Origin: Limnomonas spitsbergensis
Taxonomy: Eukaryota; Chlorophyta; Chlorophyceae; Chlamydomonadales
Length of the DNA stretch: 64,000 nt
NCBI GenBank assembly: GCA_037349105.1
Contig: JAYJMM010000119.1
Span: 4,351,001-4,415,000 of the forward strand
Reading direction: 5' to 3'
Below the pieces are notes generated by a model. That model was not told the DNA's origin. It worked only from the letters and a program-made list of their open reading frames with translations, and ran no database searches. A program made the position numbers and the translations under genes. This document shows positions 30,010-41,571 of this stretch, piece after piece. Every line of letters starts with the position of its first letter. Positions within the stretch are counted from its first letter, which is position 1.

Positions 30010-30720
30010 ATGCGGGCAGGACTGCAGATATCAGATGCCGTGAGAACGATGCAGTAGCTACCCGCATGCATGCCAATACACCACCCGCATGCAGTTCCTC
30101 CCCGCCGGCAAGCCGGCTCCCCACTCGAATGACAACACCTTGCATGCACGCAGAGCATCCCAATGGCATGACAGCACTCCGCCTGCATGTAGAAGCGTCC
30201 CGCCGGCAGGACAGCGCCCTGCCAGCATGCAAAGCACCCAGCCGGCATAACTTGCGCACGGTCATACGGATAGCACCCCGCGTGCATGCAGTTGCGCCCC
30301 ACGGGCACGACAACACCCTGCCTGCATATGGCCCTGCCAGCACGACAGCACCCTGCTTGCATGCATGCACCTCACTGGCATGACAGCAACGGCATGCATA
30401 CAAAGGTTTCCTACATCATGACAACACCCTGCTTACTTGCATAGCACCCTGCATGCATGCATTTGGCTCCGACAGAACGACAGCACCCTGCTTGCATGCA
30501 TAGTACCCCACTGGTATGACAGCACCCCGCCTGCGTACAAGGTGCCCCGTCATCATGACAGCACCCTGCTTACTTGCATAGCATCCTGCATGCATGCATG
30601 TAGCCCTGCCGGTACGATTACACCCTGCGTGCCTGCAGTAGCGCCCCACCGGCACAACCCCAATGACATGCACTGCATGCATGCTGATGCACCATGGTCC
30701 CACACTCCCACCTACCTCTA
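30010..30720. repeat. Degenerate ~42-45 bp tandem repeat
   Basis: Loose repeats of CATGCATGCA, then a GC-CCC stretch, CCGGCACGACA and GCACCCTGC, about 16 copies with strong divergence. All frames lack a recognisable domain. Confidence 0.75.
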
Positions 30721-30769
30721 GCAGAAAGACATACGGTACACTATAAGCATGCTGCCTAACTACCTACCT

Positions 30770-32350
30770 CACTGTCATGCACTTCCTGTGGGCAGCAACA
30801 CTGACACACCCACTGGCATGCACTACATACACCCTTTAGCACCCTTACTCCACTGACATGCTCTGCCTGCACATTGCAGTACCGCTGCAGCCACTGGCAT
30901 GTACTGCCTGTGCGCAGCAGCACCACTGCACCCACTGGCATGCACTGCCTGTGTGCTACAGTACTGCAACACCCTCAGGCATGTACTGCCTGTGTGCTAC
31001 AGTACCGCAGCACCCACTGGCACGCACTGCCTGTGTGCTACAGTACCGTAACACCCACTGAAACGCATTGCCTGCACACAGCATCACCACTGCGCCCACT
31101 GGTCTGTAATGCAGGTACACAGCAGCACCACTGCACCCACTGGCATGTACTGCCTTTGCGCTGCAGCACCACTACATCATATGGCATGTACTGCCTGTGC
31201 GCAGCAGCACCACAGCACCCACGGGCATGCACTGCCTGTGCGCAGCGGCACCACTGCACCCACTAGCATGCACTGCCTGTGCGCAGCAGCACCACTGCTC
31301 CCATGGGCATGTACTACATGTGCGCAGCAGCTCCACTGCACCCACTGGCATGCACTGCCTGTGCACAGGATCTCCACTGCACCCACTGGCATGCACTGCC
31401 TGTGCGCAACAACACCACTGCTCCCATTGGCATGTACTACATGTGCGCAGCAGCTCCACTGCACCCACTGGCATGCACTGCCTGTGCGCAGCAGCACCAC
31501 TGCTCCCATTGGCATGTACTACATGTGCGCAGCAGCACCACTGCACCCACTTGCATGTACTACATGTGCGCAGCAGCTCTACTGCACCCACTGGCATGCA
31601 CTGCCTGTGCGCAGCAGCTCAACTGCACCTACTACCATGCACTGCCTGTGCGCAGCAGCTTAACTGCACCCACTGGCATGTACTGCATGTGTGCAGCAGC
31701 TCCACTGCACCCACTGGCATGCACTGCCTGTGCGCAACAACACCACTGCACCCACTGGCATGCAATGCCTGTGCCCAGCAGCACCACTGCACCCACTGAC
31801 ATGTACTGTATGTGCGCAGCAGCACTACTGCACCCACTGGTATGCACTGCATGTGCGCAGGAGCACCACTGCACCCACTGGCATGCAATGCCTGTGTGCA
31901 GCAGCACCACTGCACCCATTGACATGTACCACATACATGGTGATGCATCGACGTACCTAATGGCATGCACTACCAGCATGTTGCTGTACCGCCGCACCCA
32001 CTGACATGCATATAATGCTAGCACTGCCGCAGCGCCGCACCCACTACCATGCCTATCATGCCAGCGCTGCTGCAGCGTCACACCCAATGGTATGCACTTT
32101 ATTCCACCACTGCCGCAATGTCTCACCCACTACTATGCAGTTCATGCCAGCACTGCCGCAGCGCTGCACCCACTAGTATGCACTTAATGCCAGCACTGCT
32201 GCAGTACCGCTCCCACGTGTATTCACTGCATGTATGCTGAAGCATGAATGCACTCACAGGCATGCACCCCCTGTATGTTGAAGCATGACTGCACTCATTG
32301 GCATGCACTGCCCCTTCGCTGCAGTACCGCAGTACCCTCACTACCATGAA
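30770..32350. repeat. 41-bp minisatellite
   Basis: About 38 copies of a 41-bp unit containing CACTGGCATGCACTGCCTGT and GCGCAGCAGCACCACTGCAC. Because 41 is not a multiple of three, a repeat reads through all frames, which explains the overlapping Cys/His-rich open frames on both strands. Copies become more diverged toward both ends. Confidence 0.95.
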
Positions 32351-33030
32351 GGGCATGTGCAATGGAAGCCAAGGAGTCACAATACCAGTTTATATGCCTT
32401 GTGTATTGAGTTCGTGAATGGATACCGGTAGTGGTTTATGGATGCTTAGGACAGAAGCTTCAGCCCAACAGCCATTAATAACACAACAATGAAGGCACTG
32501 AACATTGGAAGCCAATCAGTCTTGCAGCCACTTTATCTGCCGTGAGACATGAGTTACGTGAATGGATACTGGTAATGGTCCATGGATGCTTAGGATGGGT
32601 GCTCCAGCCCAGCAGCCATTGATAACGCAACAGCGATGATGATGCACACTGCCTGGAAGCAAGTCAGCCCCGCATCTACTTCATCTGCCTTGTGTTATGA
32701 GTTACGTGAATGAACACTGGCAGTGATCCATGGATGCTTAGGATAGGGGCTTCAGCCCAACAGCCATTGATAAAACAGCAGTGATAGCGATGCGCATTGG
32801 AGGCCAATCAGTCATGCAACCGCTTCATCTACCTTATGTTATGACATCCAGGAATGGATACCGGTACTGGTCTAGTGTTGCACCTGTGAGTTTTTTTTGC
32901 TAAGCTGACATTCATAACACAAGAATGATGGCACGGCATACTAGAAGCCAATTAGCCCAGCAGCAACTTAATCTCGCTTGTGTTATGCAGTCCGGGAACT
33001 ATGTATACCAGTAGTCATTGGGAGCAAAAC
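32350..33030. repeat. About 146-bp tandem repeat
   Basis: Four to five copies. Landmarks GATGCTTAGGA (32441, 32584, 32733), CAGCCCA-CAGCCATTGATAA and GTGAATGGATAC recur at 143-149 bp spacing. Copies are moderately diverged. Confidence 0.85.
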
Positions 33031-33059
33031 AGTCCCCAAACTCCTTTTCAGAAATCTAG

Positions 33060-34480
33060 CAAGCTGGAACTGCATTTCTAGAATATGTCATCAAAGGCAT
33101 GGCATTGATTTTCTGGAGGAAATTTGACATCTGCAAGTTGGCCTCAGCCTCCGCGACGCCCTCAAAGCGGGGCCTATAGGGCCATTGAGAGCAAAAGAGC
33201 CCTAAAAACCTCCTCAGAATTGAACCAAACTAGAACAGCAGTCCTAAGATATTTCAACAAAGGCATAGCATTGGTGTCTGGAGGAATTTGGACACCTGCA
33301 AGTGGCTTGAGCCACCGCGGCGCCCTCAAACCGGGGGCCGAGAGGACCATTGAGAGCAAAAAGCCCCCAAACACCTTATCATAATTCTTTCAACTGGAAC
33401 GGCACTCCTGATATATGGCAACAAAAGCATAGCATTGGTGTTCTGGATACATTTGGACACCGACCTGCAAGTTGGCTTCAGCCACCGTGGCGCCCTCAAA
33501 GCGGGGCCGAGAGGGCCATTGAGAGCAAGTGGCCCTCACCACCTTCTCATAATTCTTCCAAACTGGAACAGCAAACCTGAAGTATGTTAACAAAGGCATA
33601 GCATTAGATTCTGGAGGAATTTGGACACCTGCAAGTTGGCCTCAGCCACTGCGGCGCCCTCAAAGCGGGTCCAAGAGGGCCATTGAGAGCGAAAACCCCC
33701 CTAAACAACTTTTCAAAATCCAACCATTGAACTGGAACAGCACTCGTGATATTTGTAAACAAAGGCATAGCATTGGTGTTCTGGAGGAGTTATGACACCT
33801 GCAAGTTGGCCTGAGCCACCGCGGCGCCCTCAAAGCGGGGCCGAGAGGGCCATTGAGAGCGAAAAAGCCCCCAAACAACTTCTCAGAATTCAACCAAAAT
33901 GGAACAGCACTCCTGACATTTGTCAACAAAGGCACCGCATTGGTGTTCTGGAGCAATTAGGACACCTGCAGTTGGCCTCAGCCACCGCGGCGCCCTTAAA
34001 GCGGGGCCGAGAGGGCCATTGAGAGCGACCCCCTCCCCAAAACGCCTTCTCAGAAATCAACCAAACTGGATCAGCAGTCTTAATATATGTCACCAAAGGC
34101 ATAGCATTAGTTTCTGGAGGAATTTGGACACCAGCAAGTAGGCCTCAGCTACCGTGGCAGTGTGGCACCCTTCAAGCAGGGGCCGAGAGGCCCATTGAGA
34201 GCAAAACGGCATCCCCCAAACACCTCCTCAGAATTTAACCAAACTGGAACAACAGTCCTAATATCTGTCAGCTATGTCTGCCACAGTGGTTTTCCTAAGG
34301 AATTAGGACACCAGTAAGTAGGCCACATCTACCAGTGCAGCCTTTGAAGGGGGGCCGAGGGGGCCATTATGAGCCAAACGGTCCCTTATTACATCCTCAG
34401 AATTGAAGAAAACTGGACACGCAATCTTGAACTGTGTCAACGAAGTCACAGGCGTCTGAGGGAATAAAGACACCTGTGAG
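33060..34480. repeat. About 166-bp satellite
   Basis: Eight to nine copies. GGGCCATTGAGAGC recurs at about 33179, 33346, 33511, 33676, 33847, 34013, 34190 and 34361 (spacing 165-177). Other landmarks are AAAGGCATAGCATT, TCTGGAGGAATTTGGACACC and GCGGCGCCCTCAAAGCGGGG. No protein is implied. Confidence 0.92.
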
Positions 34481-35190
34481 TTGGCCTCAGCTACACATGC
34501 AGCCACCGGCAAGGCGTTGCACATACAGAGGGCACAATGCATGAGGACGGGGTGCTGCAATGACTGCCAGGGCGGGCACAGTGCGGAAGGGTGGGGAGCT
34601 GCGACCAATGTCAGGGCGAAACATATACGTGCGGTCGTTGCGCATGAGGGCTGGGAGCTGCCACCCACAGCAGGGAGCTGTAGGGCGATGCAATCAATGA
34701 CACGGCGCTCGACATACGGGGGGCATTGAGCATTAGGGAAGTGCGCAGCAACGACAAGCACGGTGCACAAACAGGCAAGCGCCACACAAACAAGCGGGTT
34801 GCAGAGGAATAAGAGGATGCGGGTGGGCACTACGACAACCACCGGCATGGACTTCGGTAGCTGTGCATGCGAGCGGATTACAGAGCATGCGGGTGGGACA
34901 CTGCAACAACCAGCATGGCGTTGCTCACGGGGCATGCGCTTTGAATGAAAGTTGGGCACTGCAGTCTGCAGCCAATACCAGGGCGTTGCGCCCTCGGGCG
35001 CCCGCCGGGCGGGCGCTGTGCATAAGGGTAAGGCGTTGTGCATGCAGGTGGCGCTTTTCAGCCTGGTGAGGTGCTCCACACACTGGGAAGGCATGGTGCT
35101 GTGACTGTTGGGGTGTTTTGCATGCGGCCATGCACCCACCGGCAGAATAGAGCAAGACAGCATCAACCAGCAAGGCGTTGCGTTCGCGGC
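34480..35190. repeat. Degenerate short-period tandem repeat upstream of the LINE ORF
   Basis: Loosely repeated GGGCGTTGC / GGGAGCTGC / GCATGCGGGTGGGCAC blocks about 40-45 bp apart, with no recognisable product. It ends where LINE-coding sequence begins, at about 35195. Confidence 0.6.
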
Positions 35191-35194
35191 AAGA

Positions 35195-37190
35195 TGTCGG
35201 TAAACATTGGATCATACGAATGGTGCACTGACTCGGTCTCAGTTGCAGCGAAAACTCGAAGTGATAGTTCCCTCTCTGGTTCCCTCAAGGAATCCGCAGG
35301 TGCGGAATCAGGTACGGGATCGCCTAATATTTGCCAAATGGTTTGATGGCCGGGCTGAAACCAACACTATTACACGGGCTGAGCTTGCTGGCATCCATGC
35401 TGCCCTCACTCATGCAGCCATACACCACACCGGTGATCTTACCATTTTTTCCGACTCCTTGGTTTCTCTCTATGATACGCAGAAGGCCCTTCGCTACCCA
35501 CACACTCTGCTTGAATGTAAGCACGCCCCCCTTCTCCTCGACATTCGTGCTCTCATCCTTACCAGGCTACGCCTCCGCCACCATTTTCACCTGTACAAGG
35601 TCAAATCTCACATCGGCATCATTGGCAATGAACTCGCAGATAAGGGTGCTGCACTCGCCCTCCAATCCCCCGAACATTGCGACTACACATGCACCTCAGA
35701 TGTCCAACACTTCGCACACCTACCTGCATGGCCATGCCTCCCTCCCCCCCATGACACGGACGAACCGTGGTTTGCATCAGACCTTACCCATTCTTTGAAG
35801 GAACACATGTACCGCACCTGCCCCCTTCTCACAGATGGTCCTACTTCTCCCCCTCTGCCCTTGCGCTACGTCCGCATGCAAGTCCTCGTTGCCTCTGCCC
35901 TTGCCTCCTACCTCCCCATCTTATGGCACATGGGTCTGCCCTTTAGTGGTATTCGCAACATCCTCAAATCGCGCACCAATACCCTGTGGACTGCATCTAC
36001 AGCCATGCATATGAACCGCCCTTACAAAACAGCTGTAGGCACTCGCACCACCCCCCACTGTCCCATATGCTCCCATCCCAATGATACCCCTGGCCATCTT
36101 TTAGGCGGTTGTGCTCATTCCTCCATGTCCGCCTCGTACATTGCTCGACACAACCGAGCTGTATGCATCATCCAAACTGCTATTGCTAATGGCTCCCTAG
36201 GCTCCTCTTTTACTATCATGGATGCCACTTCCCGTGCTAACCTCCCCTTCGGGGTCTATGACACCCGTCTTCCACGCTGGCTAGTACCCCGACGACCCCC
36301 CACTTTCCCAGACACCTTTGATTACTGTGACAAACTGCGACCGGATTTGCTTATTGTCCAAGGTCTCCCACATTCCGAATTCCTTCGTCTTTCCCGCGCT
36401 GGTCAACTCTCTAGCTCACAAACTATGTCTCGGCTCCAGAGGACTTGCACTGTACACGTTGTTGAAGTCGGTTACACCTCCGAATTTTCTTTCGAACAGT
36501 GTCATGCCCGTAAATCAGACCAACATTTACAACTTATCCTTCTCCTCAAACATAATGGTTGGACAGTTTCCTTGGCACCCGTTCTCCATCCTGCCCTTCC
36601 ACCTGATCCTTCGCCGACCGTGCCCATCCCCCCCCCTCATCCTTCCCCGCCTTCTTCTCATACACATATCATCCTTCTGGGCACCGCAGGCTTCCTCTTT
36701 CGTCCTGCCGATAAAATCCTCAGCATGCTCGGTATCTCCAAACACGACATCTCCTCCGTCCTCAGCCGTCTCACGAAGCATACCATACGCTGCCATATAA
36801 ACATCCTTCGTCAGCGTCGCCATCTGGAAAACTCCCCTGCCCATTATTGTCCGGTACCCCGTGACGATCCTCAGTCCTTAACCACAAAGTTTTTTGTCTC
36901 CCGGTGTACGGCATTTCAAATCCCGTATTCCTCAAGCCACGCTCAGGCGTTTTCTTTCTTTCTTTCTTGAGGTGCTTGTTTTTAATAAATATGATTATAT
37001 GAAAGGCTGGCGTATATATGGCATCGATCCTAAAGCTAGCTGCGCGAAGCGCAGCAGTTCTTGGGCTGGCTTTCCTACACCCTATCTAAGCGTACCCCAA
37101 GCGTATGACGTTGGGCGATCTCTAATGTGGTTGAAAGAAATCTGGTATACGTACGGTATTAGAGTTTGAGTGAGTGACAGACTTATCTGG
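35195..37190 (+). mobile_element. 5'-truncated LINE copy (right copy)
   Basis: LINE ORF2 C-terminal coding sequence followed by a (CTTT)n stretch and about 220 bases of 3' sequence that recur inverted at 29058-29722. There is no poly(A). No clear target-site duplication was found, so the two inverted ends could be independent LINE insertions or the ends of one composite element. Confidence 0.75.
35207..36970 (+). CDS. LINE ORF2 C-terminal fragment: RNase H domain plus CCHC-like zinc motif
   Basis: 587 codons. It reads ITRAELAGIHAAL (catalytic Glu about 59), FSDSLVSL (Asp about 83) and VKSHIGIIGNELADKGAALA (His about 135, Asp about 145), the later part of a retrotransposon RNase H that removes RNA from the hybrid. 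A zinc-binding motif CPICSHPNDTPGHLLGGCAH lies at about 285-304, as downstream of RNase H in some LINEs. The first catalytic Asp is not in this frame. A SDSSLSG-like candidate lies at about 35260 in the frame ending at 35346, suggesting a frameshift near 35300-35340. No reverse transcriptase or endonuclease is present, so the copy is dead on its own. Confidence 0.85.
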   Translation: MDHTNGALTRSQLQRKLEVIVPSLVPSRNPQVRNQVRDRLIFAKWFDGRAETNTITRAELAGIHAALTHAAIHHTGDLTIFSDSLVSLYDTQKALRYPHTLLECKHAPLLLDIRALILTRLRLRHHFHLYKVKSHIGIIGNELADKGAALALQSPEHCDYTCTSDVQHFAHLPAWPCLPPPHDTDEPWFASDLTHSLKEHMYRTCPLLTDGPTSPPLPLRYVRMQVLVASALASYLPILWHMGLPFSGIRNILKSRTNTLWTASTAMHMNRPYKTAVGTRTTPHCPICSHPNDTPGHLLGGCAHSSMSASYIARHNRAVCIIQTAIANGSLGSSFTIMDATSRANLPFGVYDTRLPRWLVPRRPPTFPDTFDYCDKLRPDLLIVQGLPHSEFLRLSRAGQLSSSQTMSRLQRTCTVHVVEVGYTSEFSFEQCHARKSDQHLQLILLLKHNGWTVSLAPVLHPALPPDPSPTVPIPPPHPSPPSSHTHIILLGTAGFLFRPADKILSMLGISKHDISSVLSRLTKHTIRCHINILRQRRHLENSPAHYCPVPRDDPQSLTTKFFVSRCTAFQIPYSSSHAQAFSFFLS

Positions 37191-38692
37191 GTCCACTGCC
37201 TGCCTCATCATCTACCGTATGACCGAAAGATAGAGAATGTCGCAGCAAGGCTTTATGAGTTCGGACATGCATCTAAAGAATGAGTGCATGACTGCATAGC
37301 GAGCCCGTAACTTTAACGGAAGCGCTTCCATGCCTGATGCAGGGCTCCATGCGCCAGCACACCACGGGTTGCACGAACCCGCACTGTCGCACATGGGTGG
37401 GGCGAATAAGCGAATTGCTTCAACCGGCCTTCAAACCTTGTACCTCAGATTGAACAGCGTGTCATAGGCAGTTAGAATAGCTTGAACGAGCTAAAGCGGG
37501 CTTCCAATCATTCCTCTATTCCTCAGCAAATAAACTCACTGCTTGCTCGATTTGTATCCAACATGCATCAGGGGAGGGTGCATGTCGAGCATTCTTCCGC
37601 CGACACCGCCGCTTCAGGGCAGAGGCAGCAGGAAGTCTCTTCATCAGGGGCGCTCGACAGTGCCAAGCTCCACGCGAATGGTGGTGGTGAAGGTCTTCGT
37701 TTTTCTCTGAATGGTGCGTCGACATGCTTTGAGCTCGTTTGCCTTCTGGTGCACCCGAGGAAGCCTGCAAGGCTGGCATACTGTTGTGATTGTCTCGTGT
37801 TGCAGCGTCTACGCATCTGCCGAATGTCATTTGTCTTCGGAGGGAGAGTTAGTGCAAACCAGAGATACAGGCGAAGTAACAAATGCGGTGTTACGCAACG
37901 CACCTTTTGTTGGTGTCCCGTGCTGCTGCGAAGGTGAACAGCAGACAGGAGATGAAAGCAGCAAGGGACATGAGTTTGCCGATGTGGAGTCGGGAGAGGC
38001 GAAAGCGAAACGGGACGCCTTTGCGAAGCCTTCCTTCATGTCCAAGTCCATGAAGACATTCCGCTCAAAGAACTAAGGAGGCCGTGAACGTATTTGGGGC
38101 CAAAGATGCTTACAGACTTACAGTTACGCAGTCAAGGTTAGAGGTTCAAATTACATCATGTACCGTATGCATGATGCCACTGACAAGGCGGATGAGGAGC
38201 CTATGATATTCACACACTGTTGAAGTAGCTGCATGCATGCCCAGGAATATGTCAAGTGTCTTGCCTGAACAACTAAGTCTCAACACAGGGTGTGTGTCTA
38301 GTATCTGCTTGCTGCATCTCATGACCATTCCTCGCCCTTCGACAAGCAGTGCATGCTCTGTCGGCATTCTCAAGCACTGTCGCGTTCCAAGCATTCATTG
38401 CTCATGTCAATGATGCAGTGCTGGCCACTGACTGAGTGGCCAGTTTGCATTACCGGTCTCCAAGAATCCTCTTCTCTTTGTAACGAGGACAATAATGTCA
38501 CCATCCTGTATCAATCCTTTTCCTTTTGCTTGATTGGACATAAGAAAGTGGGAGACTGGCCAATGTCTGGCCGTCCAACCCTTGAGAACCGTTAAATTAA
38601 TACAGCAAATCTGTGTTAGCAACTGACTCCAAAGCCTCACATGGTCACACAAATCCGCACATGGTCACACCTGGTCTCACTCCTCCCTGCAG
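37191..38692 (+). other. Upstream region and possible 5' exon(s) of the membrane-protein gene
   Basis: Two overlapping plus-strand open frames (37482-37937 and 37711-38076) have protein-like composition. The second ends in a Lys-rich stretch, AKAKRDAFAKPSFMSKSMKT, that could precede a membrane segment. I found no strong donor joining it in the required phase (two bases left over) to the exon at 38693, so this stays open. 38080-38690 shows nothing else. Confidence 0.35.
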
Positions 38693-41441
38693 GAGAGCCC
38701 CCCAGAGATGGCTGGCTGGTATCGTCATCACCATCCTGGTCTGGGTTGCGGTGATTGCCTACACCATATACACTGTGGTTGTCTGGTCAGGCCACCCGTG
38801 GACTGTCAGCTCAGAGAGCCTGTGGTCCTACAACTTTGGGCCTTGGCCACTAGTACGCATGCGCTGCCGCGCCACTGCGGGCTGCCATGTTTCCAACTTT
38901 GTCAACCCCAAGTGGACTATGCTGACCCTGGAGGGCCCCACTGCTCAATCGGGGTGTTCCTTCGTGGCCAATGGGGACTACTTCAAGTTCGAGTTTGCGT
39001 TCAGCAACAGGTGTGTGCGTGGGGCCTTGAGGGAAAGGACTGAGGGTTGATGTGAGAGTTGGCCTGGGCCTGGATTCTGGCGCTCAAGTTTCTGGGCTAA
39101 CGTCAATCCACCTGCCGATCAGGCGACATAGGTTTTTCTCCCCTTTTGTATCTCTTTGTCTCCAAGATAATTTGTTTCCCTGACTCCTGCTGCAGCCCCA
39201 ATGACGGCATCTCTGTCATTTACATGCCGGGCCCATCCATTTTGCCCATGACGAGCTACCCCAACACGAGCATACCTAAGTGTGACTTTGGTGGGTGTTC
39301 CCTGATTGTTAGTGTAATTTGGCAAAAATCAAAGTTGCTGTGCGCCCGCAGCTGCCCGATGAACGTACTGATATGGCGTGTCTTGAGAGTTTGAGTGTAG
39401 CAAGCTTCACCTTCAGTCGTGGTTAATAAAAATTCTCTACAACATAGACTTTTGTTTGTTTGTAAGGGCAGGGCAGTGTGAGCAGGGAGGTCAGAGACTA
39501 GGACTTTCAAAACCAGGGAAGTAAAGTAGTCATTGGGGCAGATAGTTCAGTTAGGGACGGCCTTGCATCCCTGACCAGCCTCTCCCACCACCTTTTCTGT
39601 GCAACCATGATTGTAGATGGAGTGCGTCATGTGTGAATAACGTGCCTGCCCATACTCTCCCACCATCTCTATTGAATCAAGCATTGTTGAGAAAACTGCC
39701 TTGCACCGTTGCATACTCACCTTCTCCCACCGCACTGTTATGTTCAATCAGGCATCGAGATAGAGAGCTTCCTGTCTATCCTGTCATGTCCCGGCCAGAG
39801 TGCCAAGCACATTTTTGTGTGGATGGTGACAAGGGTGCAGAGCTCCTTATGACGCCCATGGAGGCCGGGCTGCTGTTCTTTGTGGAGACTACGAACAACT
39901 CTGCTGAGGGCGCAGGGCGGTTCAGGGAGGAGTGGTACCCAACACAGGTCAGTGTGCCGAGAAGGGGACTATGGAGACTTCAAAAACAGTATGGTGAAGC
40001 ATGGGGAAGTTCATAGAAAAGTAAATGCAGGTCTATGCAGCCATCCAGCTCCATGTAGACACATGCAACATTTCAATTGTCAACCCCATGCACATGCTTA
40101 TTCCAGTCAGCTCCCCACCCCCATGACTACCAATGAAACCGCTCGACCCTATACGGGCCTAGGCGGGTCCCCGGCTCCTACACCATTGAAGCCCCATGCA
40201 TGTCCATCCAATACAAAAATGTTGTGGGTTAGTGTAGCCTACCTTCCCCATGCAACATCTCAGCACAATGCAAGCACATGCAACTTCACAGGCTCCTGCT
40301 CGACCCTGCAGTTTCCGAGCAATATGCAGGCTCATGCATCCCCTAAGCCCCAGCTAGGCATATGCAGCCTCGCAGCCCCCATGTTGGCCCATGCAGCCTC
40401 GTAGCCCCATGCAGGACCATGCAGCCTCAAACCTCCTTGCATGCAAATGCATCTCTACAGCCTTATGCGTGCCCATGAAACCCCACAGCCCCACATAAAC
40501 CCTTGCAATCTCGCTCACAGCCCCATGCAGGCCCATGTAGCTTCACGGCATCCATGCAGTCCCATGCAGCTTCACGCACTGCCCAATGCCGGTTCATGCT
40601 GCCACTTAGCCCCATGCAGGTCCATACAGCCTCCCAACCCCATGCAAGCCCAGTATCCAAGCTAACTGCTTATTGCCAGGTGTTGCTTTTCTTCCCTCCT
40701 TTCCTCCCAGGTCAACACATAGACAGCTATCAAGGCCGCGGCGACGACGTGCAATGCATTGGATTTCAACAGCAGTTATGTGCAAGCGCGCATCAGAACC
40801 AACTCCCAGTTTGCCAGGGTCAGTGAGTGGAGGTCGGGGTGGACAATGTCATATTTTGTCGCAGCTGTCAGAAGATGTGTGTGTCATGACTTGACAGATC
40901 TCTGGTAATATGTGTCATTAACTGGTCAATACATTTATTATCGAATATATGTATACCCCGTAAGAAAACGTCCGACCGCCTTCATTAGGCGTGTTTTAAG
41001 GAGGCCTCATGATAAGTGGGCATGATGCTGCAGCTTGCCTGCTCCATTCGATTTTTTTTAGCATGTTTCAGCTACATTTTAGCTGCATCACGGCCTGCGG
41101 TCGCTGGCTGGGAACTAAGGCCTGTCAAGGTTTGGTCCCCATCGACCCAGTTATGGTAGTTATGGCCACCTGGCGGCCCCCCAAACTTTGCCTGGCACGC
41201 ACCAACATACAGTGTTTACTATGTGGCCTTCAACGTTGTTGGCTGGGACAGATTTGCACTGTTCAGGGAACAGAGCACGACAGGTTTCCCCCACCTCCAA
41301 GCTGCCAACAAAAACACTATTGGTGTTGTTGGCAAACAGGTGACGGTGTCGAGACATGACCTCTGGGTAGTGGTGTGGAGCTTGGTTGGAGGAGCCCTCA
41401 GCCTGTTTCTAACGGTAATAAGATACAATAATGGGATGTGA
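38693..41441 (+). CDS. Unrecognised membrane protein with two membrane segments, 5' end unresolved
   Basis: Exons: 38693-39010 (acceptor CTGCAG|G, donor AACAG|GTGTGT), starting RAPQRWLA and the membrane segment GIVITILVWVAVIAYTIYTV; 39196 to 39290 or 39294 (SPNDGISVIYMPGPSILPMT); about 39754-39947, containing RPECQAHFCVDGDKGAEL and ending EEWYPTQ|GTCAGT; 40723-40818 (TAIKAAATTCNALDFNSSYV); and 41213-41441, starting VYYVAFNVVGWDRFALF and ending in the hydrophobic LWVVVWSLVGGALSLFLTVI, RYNNGM, stop. Paired membrane ends around a Cys-bearing, Asn-Ser/Thr-containing middle suggest a lumenal or surface domain. I do not recognise the family. Two junctions (39290/39294 to 39754; 40818 to 41213) do not keep phase with the strongest donors, so a micro-exon, a weaker donor or decay must be considered. 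Confidence 0.65.
40020..40680. repeat. Degenerate intronic repeat (CCCATGCAGGCCCATGCAGC)
   Basis: Loose copies of AGCCCCATGCAGG / CCCATGCAGCCTC about every 30-45 bases fill the intron between the exons ending at 39947 and starting at 40723. Confidence 0.65.
41066..41200 (+). repeat. Dispersed SINE/MITE-like repeat, copy 6
   Basis: It contains TTTCAGCTACATTTTAGCTGC, GGTTTGGTCCCCATCG and GGCCACCTGGCGGCCCCCCA, resembling the intronic family in the Ca-ATPase gene. It lies in the last intron of the membrane-protein gene, just upstream of its final exon. Confidence 0.5.
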
Positions 41442-41571
41442 ATGAAATCCTCATCACGTCATTACCTCGGCTGATATTGCGCAGAAATTAGAATCGCTGT
41501 GCCAAACACACATCAGTACATAAGGGGTGGATTGCTTGATGATAGTGCGCTATGATAATAAGTGTCTTGAG

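Noticed and set aside
31109..32004. Cys/His-rich proteins resembling zinc-finger arrays
   Set aside because: The regular Cys/His spacing follows from a 41-bp DNA repeat read through successive frames, equally open on both strands.
34303..35166. 287-codon minus-strand open frame
   Set aside because: It runs across two different tandem-repeat families and has no domain; low-complexity artefact.
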